Shown in pieces: positions 1-7,146 of a DNA stretch of 44,266 bases. The position numbers were made by a program, and so were the translations under genes. Numbering within the stretch: position 1 is the stretch's first letter; each line of letters begins with the position of its first letter. This stretch comes from an uncultured Prolixibacteraceae bacterium (GTDB lineage: Bacteria > Bacteroidota > Bacteroidia > Bacteroidales > Prolixibacteraceae), in NCBI GenBank assembly GCA_903865775.1, contig CAIPKZ010000271.1:1-44266 (forward strand), in the 5' to 3' direction. The notes under the pieces are model-generated. The model did no database searches and was not told the origin of the DNA. It worked only from the letters and a program-made list of their open reading frames with translations.

Positions 1-140
1 ATTTGTATGACAGTGAATATATCAAATTAGTACAGAATAAGATAAATCGAAGACCAAGAGAAAAGTTAAAGTTTCAAACCCCCTCTAAGATATTTTTTGC
101 AGCTTTGAATTGATTTGTCGCATTTGTGACTTGAATCTAC
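1..140 (+). mobile_element. 3' end of an IS30-family insertion sequence (right boundary approximate)
   Basis: Transposase tail plus short non-coding stretch (ttgtcgcatttgtgacttgaat) before ParE-like homology resumes at about nt 140-150; the other IS end is outside the window. Confidence 0.55.
3..113 (+). CDS. IS30-like transposase, C-terminal fragment (5' end outside window)
   Basis: Frame from nt 3 reads ...LYDSEYIKLVQNKINRRPREKLKFQTPSKIFFAALN*; the INRRPREKLKFQTPSKIF motif is typical of IS30 transposase C-termini. Confidence 0.8.
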   Translation: MYDSEYIKLVQNKINRRPREKLKFQTPSKIFFAALN

Positions 141-457
141 GAGAAGTAAAAATCTCCAGGGAATTCGAACTTGACCTTATTTTCATCTATATTTATGGGG
201 AAGAGGTATTCGGAACAATTGCTGCAAAAAGTTTTATCGCAGATATATACCACAGAATTTGGAGTTTAGATTGTATGTACCTGCTTCATTTGGAATGCAG
301 GCACTTGCCGACAAATGATAAACGCTACCGCAATATTATTATTGGGTCTTATTTAATTATCTATAGGATCACAGAAGAACACATCGAAGTTTTGCGAATA
401 CTCCATTCACATTCAAGTATTAGAAAAATTAAAACCTCCCGCCAAATAAAGTCTTGA
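110..457 (+). pseudogene. ParE/RelE-superfamily toxin, apparently 5'-truncated by the IS30-like element
   Basis: KRYRNIIIGSYLIIYRITEEHIEVLRILHSHSSIRKI matches the ParE C-terminal pattern; only a TTG start overlapping the transposase stop, no in-frame ATG, no antitoxin adjacent. Confidence 0.6.
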
Positions 458-540
458 CAGCCTTTTAAAATTTAAATTGCAAAACTCACCGACAAAATAC
501 CTTGGCTGGTCGGGAATTGCAATCCCGGCCTTGTGAACCG

Positions 541-600
541 AGGATTTAAAATCCCTAACTTAAGAGATGCAGATTACCCCGAGTGCTCGGGGCGCCAGCC
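541..600. repeat. Direct repeat copy A, containing perfect dyad CCCCGAG-tg-CTCGGGG
   Basis: aggatttaaaatccctaacttaagagatgcagattaccccgagtgctcggggcgccagcc; 55/60 identical by eye to 1551-1610. Confidence 0.9.
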
Positions 601-669
601 ATAAGCTTCTTTCGAATGCAGGGCACAGAAGCCTTGCAAGCTATTGTTGGTATTTCTGGCACAATTCTA

Positions 670-677
670 TAACTTTG
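670..677 (+). promoter_or_regulatory. Candidate Bacteroidota -7 box (TAACTTTG) upstream of the MNT-HEPN operon
   Basis: TAnnTTTG consensus with TTGTTGG about 19 nt upstream (644-650) and ATG at 693. Confidence 0.4.
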
Positions 678-692
678 TAAAAACAAAATAAA

Positions 693-998
693 ATGCGACT
701 CTCAATATCTGAAATAAATATCATTAAAAATGTTGCCTGCGAAGTATGGGGCGATCAAGCGATGATCTATTTATTTGGCTCCAGAACTGATGATTCAAAA
801 AAAGGTGGCGACATTGATCTGTTTGTTGATCTGGAGGAAGAGCAGGAACCAAAAAGAATTATGCTGCAGAAAGCTGAATTCCTGGGAAAATTGGACATTC
901 TATTGGGTGAACAAAAAATTGATTTGTTGGTAAGAACTCGTTACAATAATCATTTGCCGATTATAAAAACAGCACGTCTAAATGGAGTTGCACTATGA
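693..998 (+). CDS. MNT-type nucleotidyltransferase (MntA-like antitoxin)
   Basis: LFGSRTDDSKKGGDIDLFVDL = GSR...DIDL minimal nucleotidyltransferase motif; overlaps the downstream HEPN gene by 4 bp. Confidence 0.85.
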   Translation: MRLSISEINIIKNVACEVWGDQAMIYLFGSRTDDSKKGGDIDLFVDLEEEQEPKRIMLQKAEFLGKLDILLGEQKIDLLVRTRYNNHLPIIKTARLNGVAL

Positions 999-1468
999 TT
1001 GAATCAGAACTTAATGACAGCATAAAGCAGACCTTTGATACTTGTGCACTTCATCTCAAACGAATGGAGTTTGCCAAATCAAAAGTAGGTGCTTTTATCC
1101 CTTTAAACAGAGATAATTACTATAGCATGGACGATGAAACGATTGGTTTTCTGGATCAATATATTTTCCGTTTCTCAAAACTTCAGGATACCATTGGTGC
1201 CCGATTGTTTCCTTTAACACTTGAAGCTTTGGCAGAACCGGTTAGCGACAAAGCATTTATAGATATTTTAAACAGACTTGAAAAATTAGAAATACTGGAT
1301 TCTGCTTTTAGTTGGGTGCAGTTGCGAAAAATCAGAAACGACATTGCCCATGAATATCCGGCTTCGCTCATCGAACGTATTGAGGGGATTAATTTTCTAT
1401 TCAATAATCTGGAAAGTCTAAAGCAAATAGTTGAAAGATGTCAATCCATCCTGGATAAGCACAAATAA
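995..1468 (+). CDS. HEPN-domain (HepT-like) toxin
   Basis: RKIRNDIAHEYP contains RX4HXY, the HEPN RNase/AMPylation-target motif; ATGA overlap with MNT gene. Confidence 0.85.
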   Translation: MIESELNDSIKQTFDTCALHLKRMEFAKSKVGAFIPLNRDNYYSMDDETIGFLDQYIFRFSKLQDTIGARLFPLTLEALAEPVSDKAFIDILNRLEKLEILDSAFSWVQLRKIRNDIAHEYPASLIERIEGINFLFNNLESLKQIVERCQSILDKHK

Positions 1469-1550
1469 CAACCCGAATTATTTAGGTATTAGGGTACCGG
1501 AGCTTACCCTGTTTTTGCGTTATTCTTTTCACCCATATCCTTCGTTGGCC

Positions 1551-1610
1551 AGGATTTGCAATCCCCAACTTAAGAGATGCAGATTACCCCGAGTGCTCGG
1601 GGAACCAGCC
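1551..1610. repeat. Direct repeat copy B, containing CCCCGAG-tg-CTCGGGG dyad
   Basis: aggatttgcaatccccaacttaagagatgcagattaccccgagtgctcggggaaccagcc; exactly 1010 bp from copy A. Confidence 0.9.
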
Positions 1611-1628
1611 GAATTCGCTATCATCAAG

Positions 1629-1789
1629 GCGTCATTGCGAGTCCCCATACCTACCAGTACACCAGGTTTTATGACAACATTATCCGCCTCATTATGTGTA
1701 AATTAAATAATGTTGTCATTAGTAGCGACCATAGGAAGCGTGGCAATCTGATCTTTCAGCAGATTGCTTCTCTACGTTCGCAATGACGC
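1629..1789. mobile_element. MITE-like palindromic element with 12-bp terminal inverted repeats
   Basis: gcgtcattgcga (1629-1640) and its exact reverse complement tcgcaatgacgc (1778-1789); inner inverted repeats atgacaacattat/ataatgttgtcat (1671-1683/1707-1719) and caatctg/cagattg (1744-1750/1760-1766). Confidence 0.75.
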
Positions 1790-1861
1790 ACCGAAAGAAG
1801 TCAATCACCAAATAAAGAAAACCCGAATTATTAAATCTCCTCGCCATTTCGATTCAATTTC

Positions 1862-1869
1862 TATCTTTG
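1862..1869 (+). promoter_or_regulatory. Candidate Bacteroidota -7 box TATCTTTG
   Basis: Matches TAnnTTTG, 27 nt upstream of the internal ATG at 1896. Confidence 0.4.
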
Positions 1870-1895
1870 CCCCGTCAATCTATTTTATATTCCGT

Positions 1896-2744
1896 ATGAT
1901 TCGTGTGGTATTTTTTATTCTCATACTTTTTTCAACAATACAGGCTTATAGTTCTTCCCCGAAATTAAAAAGTGTATCGTGGCGCGACAATTGGAAAATT
2001 GACCTGAAAGCCGGCATTGGTGTGATGCTTTCAGACGTTCCTGAAAAATACATTGAACGTATAAACAATGTCAATATCCCATTAACAACTCCCGGTGCTG
2101 CCGGATTTCTCTGCATCAGGAAAAGTATTACTCCCCACTTTGAATTAGGATATCAATTAGATTATTTGCAAATCGATGGAAAGGTAACTCAGAACGCTAT
2201 TCCTTATCAGGTAAAAACACAGGCATTTGGAAGCAACTTTCTGATGAGTTACAACTTAAGACGGACAGACAAATTCAGGCCTGAATGGAATTGGCTGGTT
2301 TATTACAAGATTGGCGCTGTATCATTGAAGAACAATCCTACCCAAATACTAAATGACGGTAGTTCAATACCAAATACAGGTTCATCGGGCAGCAGTTCAA
2401 TCATAAAAAACGTGGCCGTTCTTACCGGATTTGGATTGGGCGTGAATCATCAGATTAGCAACAATCTCAGTGTGATTGTCACCGTCGAATTGAACCGTAA
2501 TGCTGATGAAGTGAACGATGTATATAAAATACACAAGATTTTCTATCATTCAGAAAACACCGTAAACAATTACATCGTGGCCGGAATTGGCATGAGCTAC
2601 ACCTTCAATTTCTCGGAAATAAAAAACTCAAGCTACTTCAATTCCAGAACTGAAACGGAAAGACGGCTGCTTCTATCGAAAATAAGAAAAGCTAAAGGGA
2701 CCACAGCAAAATCTAACCTGCCCGTCTGGTACAGATCCAATTAA
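1896..2744 (+). CDS. Outer-membrane beta-barrel protein with signal peptide
   Basis: Internal ATG gives MIRVVFFILILFSTIQAYSS signal peptide followed by alternating barrel-like sequence; the longer ORF (from 1764) begins inside the MITE. Confidence 0.65.
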   Translation: MIRVVFFILILFSTIQAYSSSPKLKSVSWRDNWKIDLKAGIGVMLSDVPEKYIERINNVNIPLTTPGAAGFLCIRKSITPHFELGYQLDYLQIDGKVTQNAIPYQVKTQAFGSNFLMSYNLRRTDKFRPEWNWLVYYKIGAVSLKNNPTQILNDGSSIPNTGSSGSSSIIKNVAVLTGFGLGVNHQISNNLSVIVTVELNRNADEVNDVYKIHKIFYHSENTVNNYIVAGIGMSYTFNFSEIKNSSYFNSRTETERRLLLSKIRKAKGTTAKSNLPVWYRSN

Positions 2745-3274
2745 ATCATTAATGGTTTCTGTTGAAGGAATCAATTGGTATCTGGCTTCGCAATGGCAGA
2801 TTTCTCTGCCGCAGTATGATATCATATTCTCCGTCTATTACTTTCGGCATTTCGTCCGCAAAATGATTCACCCTTGTTTCAAGATCTTACCGCGGACGAG
2901 GGCTCATGTTGATCAATGTTCCCGGGGCTACCAATATCTTGCACCTCTGGTGCTCCCTGTCAAATTCACATGGTGCCAAAAAATTGGGTGAAAACTCGCA
3001 ATGACAATATCTCCCTGCTATTCTGAATCAGAAAAAGAAATCTTCAAATTCATTGTCAAAAGATTATTTACGATTCATGCTACCATACATACCGTTCATG
3101 TCAAATTGTTGTCATTTCATATGATTTCAGTATCTTAAATCATATATATGTAAACTATTTGAATTAATTATTCCGATATTTGCCCTTCGTAAATCCTTAG
3201 ACAAAAACTAAATTCAGTTTATTCGTAGGAATCGGATTTTAGTTTGTTATCTTTAAGTAACCAAAGCCTGAAAT

Positions 3275-4477
3275 ATGACCCTTGCCTTATTTCAAATTTG
3301 TATCGCTTTCTTTATCGGACTCACGATTGTCTTCTATGCGGTTCCGATTATAGTCCGGATTTCAATTACCAAACATTTATTTGATGTTCCCAACGATCGG
3401 CGGATTAACAAAACAGTTGTTCCCAATCTGGGTGGAATAGCCCTGTTCGCAGCTATTTCTATTGGCAGCCTGATTGGCATCTTAAAAAATGAATTTCCGG
3501 ATTGGCGATTTATTTCATCGTCAATGATCATTCTGTTTTTTATTGGAATTAAAGACGACATAATAGCTATTTCAGCCCTCAAGAAATTTACAGCACAGAT
3601 TCTTAGCGCTGCAATCATTATTATCCTTGGAGATATCAGGCTTACCAATTTTCATGGCATTTTAGGAATCCACGAAATCAATTATTCAGTAAGTGTTATT
3701 GTCAGTTTGCTGGCTATTGTAGGAACCATCAATGCAATTAATCTGATTGATGGAATTGATGGTCTGGCTTCATCCATTGGAATTCTAAGTTCACTGGTTT
3801 TCGGAATAATCTTTTTCCAGAACAATCAGATAAACTATTCCGTGATTTGCTTTGCAACACTTGGGAGCTTAGTCTCATTCTTCGTATTCAATGTTTTTGG
3901 CAAAACAAATAAAATTTTCATGGGCGATACCGGATCGCTTTTACTTGGCTTATTATTATCCATTTTCACCATTAAATACAATGAGATGTTCATTACGGCC
4001 GGTGACCTGCAGCTCAGCTTTTCTCCGGTATTCTCTCTGGCCATATTAGCGATCCCTCTTTCTGATATGCTTCGCTTATTTATCATCCGGATGATTCAAA
4101 AAAAGTCGCCATTTGCTGCGGATCTCCAGCATATCCATCATAAAATTTTAAAAATCGGGTTTTCTCATCTCGAAACTACATTAATTATTGTAGCAGCCAA
4201 TCTGTTCATCTTAGGAATCGCATTTATTACCAGGTCATTAAACAACAACATCTCCATACTGATATTGATATCATCAGTTGCAATCTTATCGATTATCCCG
4301 CGATTTGCATACGGATACATAAAATCAAATAACCGGCTTGCATATCGTAAAATTCCCGCTAAAAAAAGATTTTCTGATTTCAGATACGATGATAATCTCG
4401 TTGTCGAATTATCACCTGAAACAAATAATGAAAACTTTTTTATTCCTAAAAAACCTGGAGTTAGTGCCCGGTTGTAA
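3275..4477 (+). CDS. MraY/WecA-like undecaprenyl-phosphate glycosyl-1-phosphate transferase (paralog 1)
   Basis: NLIDGIDGLASS, IFMGDTGSLLLG, DLQHIHHKIL motifs in a hydrophobic multi-pass protein. Confidence 0.85.
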   Translation: MTLALFQICIAFFIGLTIVFYAVPIIVRISITKHLFDVPNDRRINKTVVPNLGGIALFAAISIGSLIGILKNEFPDWRFISSSMIILFFIGIKDDIIAISALKKFTAQILSAAIIIILGDIRLTNFHGILGIHEINYSVSVIVSLLAIVGTINAINLIDGIDGLASSIGILSSLVFGIIFFQNNQINYSVICFATLGSLVSFFVFNVFGKTNKIFMGDTGSLLLGLLLSIFTIKYNEMFITAGDLQLSFSPVFSLAILAIPLSDMLRLFIIRMIQKKSPFAADLQHIHHKILKIGFSHLETTLIIVAANLFILGIAFITRSLNNNISILILISSVAILSIIPRFAYGYIKSNNRLAYRKIPAKKRFSDFRYDDNLVVELSPETNNENFFIPKKPGVSARL

Positions 4478-4479
4478 TT

Positions 4480-6465
4480 TTACATTTCAATCACAATTCC
4501 AATACTACCTGTCATCAAGGTTCTGTTTTCAGGAGCAACAACCTGACTTTCATTGGCCTTCCACCAGGTTTTTGAGTAGCCCAAACTTCCCGTCAGACGA
4601 TAATAATTCAGCAATCCTGATTTGCGAATCTTCCAGTCAAACTTAAACTCCGACTGCATCGTCCAGTCATAAATCCCATCTTTAGTAAAATTCAACAACG
4701 GATACTGGTATATATCAGTTCCCAGTTGATGGCGGTTTACATCGCCGTAAATCTGATATACATTGGTACTTGCCAAATCGTTGGTTCCGTGCATAACCAG
4801 CCGGTTATCCAGGGATAAAACCAGGTCCGGAACTGCAATATTGACCAGTTTCCATTGCAATTCAGCCGAATTGGGTGGCAAATTGAATCCCAGATTAAAC
4901 TCGTCGTGGGTGTAAGTCATGTCGTTCGGTCGATCTCCAAAAGTATTAAACCTGGCGTCGGGATAATGTGTATAAACAAATGGCGTAAGCCGGGTATATT
5001 TCAGGGTCGATGTGGTTCCGGGAATTAATCCTGACAGAAGGTCGGTCTTCCAGCCCAGCTGCCAGGCATAACGGTTCCGGGGCATTTTCAATAAGTCCCC
5101 CGATGTTGTAAAGCTGAATTCGTCCACAAAAAATCCTCCCCAAAGCTTTCCTAACGAGGGAATCATCGTCGCCACATCAAAATACATCGATAGATTATCG
5201 TGATCTCCCACATCAATCTGCGTGAAATGCGGCATCACAAAAGGGACCAAATAAGCCAGTTCCAATCGCTTCGACCAGATATTACCTCCGCTGGCGGTAA
5301 ATTGCAGCCAACGGGTTGGTATGATTTCAAGCATCTGAAAGGAAAACATTTTCTGAACCTGCCCCAGATCGTATCCGTAAATTCCTTCTTTGTAACTTGT
5401 TCTTTGATTTGCATAGGAAAATAATGAACCGGTCAGGTACGAATACCGGATCCAACTTGCCGGATGTATTTTCAGTTCAATACCCGGAAACCTTCGCGCG
5501 GTAGATGAAAGCACTAAGTTATCTTCATCATGCCCCCAAGCCCTGCGCTGATTGTTTACATTCACCTGAACGGCTCCATCCAGCCACGATCCATTCAGTT
5601 CGGTATGATAAATCATTCCTGCAGTCAGTTCATCTTTAACCGGTTTTCCTTCTCCTTCAGTTCCTGAGGCCAGCACATGCGCCCACATGGTTTCAAAATT
5701 AAACTGATACGGCAAATAGGAATATCCTACCGACTCGTTGGGGAATACGACCTTTTTATCCCGGGTGTACGACTGATAAAAGATGTCCGGCGTCAGGCGT
5801 TCAACGGCAAGGCCCATTCCACCGGTAAAGGTCCAGTGTTCGCCAAGGTCTCCTGAAAGAAATGGCTCTCCGATCAGGCTGGTCGACCAGGTACCATTAT
5901 CGCCCATTCCGGCACGACCGGAAGCATCGGCACTAAAACCGATCAAAGCAAACGTATTTTTGGTGGCTTGTTTGTAAATGGTCAATCCGTTGGTGTCTTC
6001 CATGAAATCGGAGAGGTAACGGTTAACAATCTTCTTGTCTTTTGCTGAAAGATTATCTTTTGCTGAAAGGCTATTCAGGAGATTGACAATATACACTTTG
6101 GTATATGGTTTTGCCTGAGGCATAAAACCCAGATCGCCTTTGGCTTCAAAGTATTCGATCAATTGATACACCGGATTGTTTAAAGGAACGACTTTGTTTT
6201 TCAGGCGCAACACCTTTGAATCCTGAGTTACTGATTTTGCCTCGTTCACATTCTGCTTCCTCTCCAAATTTTCTCCAAAAAATCCGGGATTTCCAACATG
6301 TCCATCTTTTACATTTCCTTCTGCAAAAGCGACTTTTGCTTCTTCGCCGGCGGTGTATTCAAACTTGTCGGAAACTGAAACAACTTGCTTAAATTGTGCC
6401 TGAACTGAACTAAAAGACAGGAGAAACGCACAGATAAAAACGAAAGAAGATATTCTTGAAATCAT
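4480..6465 (-). CDS. Wzi-like capsule assembly / outer-membrane barrel protein
   Basis: Signal peptide MISRISSFVFICAFLLSFSSVQA, long barrel-like C-terminus resembling the capsule assembly Wzi family. Confidence 0.6.
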   Translation of the reverse strand: MISRISSFVFICAFLLSFSSVQAQFKQVVSVSDKFEYTAGEEAKVAFAEGNVKDGHVGNPGFFGENLERKQNVNEAKSVTQDSKVLRLKNKVVPLNNPVYQLIEYFEAKGDLGFMPQAKPYTKVYIVNLLNSLSAKDNLSAKDKKIVNRYLSDFMEDTNGLTIYKQATKNTFALIGFSADASGRAGMGDNGTWSTSLIGEPFLSGDLGEHWTFTGGMGLAVERLTPDIFYQSYTRDKKVVFPNESVGYSYLPYQFNFETMWAHVLASGTEGEGKPVKDELTAGMIYHTELNGSWLDGAVQVNVNNQRRAWGHDEDNLVLSSTARRFPGIELKIHPASWIRYSYLTGSLFSYANQRTSYKEGIYGYDLGQVQKMFSFQMLEIIPTRWLQFTASGGNIWSKRLELAYLVPFVMPHFTQIDVGDHDNLSMYFDVATMIPSLGKLWGGFFVDEFSFTTSGDLLKMPRNRYAWQLGWKTDLLSGLIPGTTSTLKYTRLTPFVYTHYPDARFNTFGDRPNDMTYTHDEFNLGFNLPPNSAELQWKLVNIAVPDLVLSLDNRLVMHGTNDLASTNVYQIYGDVNRHQLGTDIYQYPLLNFTKDGIYDWTMQSEFKFDWKIRKSGLLNYYRLTGSLGYSKTWWKANESQVVAPENRTLMTGSIGIVIEM

Positions 6466-6570
6466 AACGATATTTTTAGATTCATTGAAGTAAAGATAAA
6501 CAATAATTGTTCGGGTTTGTTGTTTAGTGATAGAGGAGACATGAAGTCCTGAAAAAATCAGTAGCTGTTA

Positions 6571-6888
6571 ATGAGACGAAAACAAAAAAATATTTCTTTT
6601 CTGATTCTGTTTCTGTTGACCCTGGTTTTCTATCCGGGAATCATTCAGTTGGTGCATGTTCACAGCAACCTGCATGTCAGCACCGAACAGGGGGAACAAT
6701 CAACTTTTATTCCAGAGCAGGAGACTTGTGCTGTCTGCGATTTCCAGTTTGTTAGTTTTATCGGGAACACTTCGGAAATCCTGATCGCCAATTTGGAGCA
6801 TATTGATGTCACCGACAGTATAATTCCTCCAATTTTTCATGTCCGTCATTTGACTTTTTTCTCACTTCGTGCACCTCCTGAAGCCTGA
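6571..6888 (+). CDS. Small membrane-anchored CxxC/H-containing protein (DUF2946-like) upstream of a TonB receptor
   Basis: N-terminal hydrophobic segment, CAVCDFQF motif and C-terminal LRAPPEA typical of such small proteins. Confidence 0.5.
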   Translation: MRRKQKNISFLILFLLTLVFYPGIIQLVHVHSNLHVSTEQGEQSTFIPEQETCAVCDFQFVSFIGNTSEILIANLEHIDVTDSIIPPIFHVRHLTFFSLRAPPEA

Positions 6889-7146
6889 CAAGCTTGCTTA
6901 CCTGAAAAATCAATACCATTCTGAAAGGGTGTAGCTTTTATAAGCTGCCTTTCATACATTCTGAACTCCCGCAAGGATTGTCTCTGCGCACCAATTTATT
7001 GTGCACCAGAACACGATATCTGCTAGTTTGCAAATAAGACAATGGGGTGAGCGGTTTAGCAAGGTTCCAATACTTCAATCAAATAGAAATTATTTAGCAA
7101 TCTGTTTGTCATCCAATTTTCACGGTTTCATATCTTAAAATACATC

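Noticed and set aside
1431-1786. ORFs 1431..1706 and 1577..1786 as genes
   Set aside because: They lie across the direct repeat and the MITE, overlap each other in different frames, and show no recognisable protein family.
2752-2991. ORF of 79 aa as a gene
   Set aside because: Sequence looks like decayed intergenic repeats; no domain-like pattern.
6890-7146. Cobalamin-type riboswitch upstream of the TonB receptor
   Set aside because: Only a bulged hairpin (6923-6953) is visible; no B12-box-like sequence was identified. Infernal with the Cobalamin model would decide.
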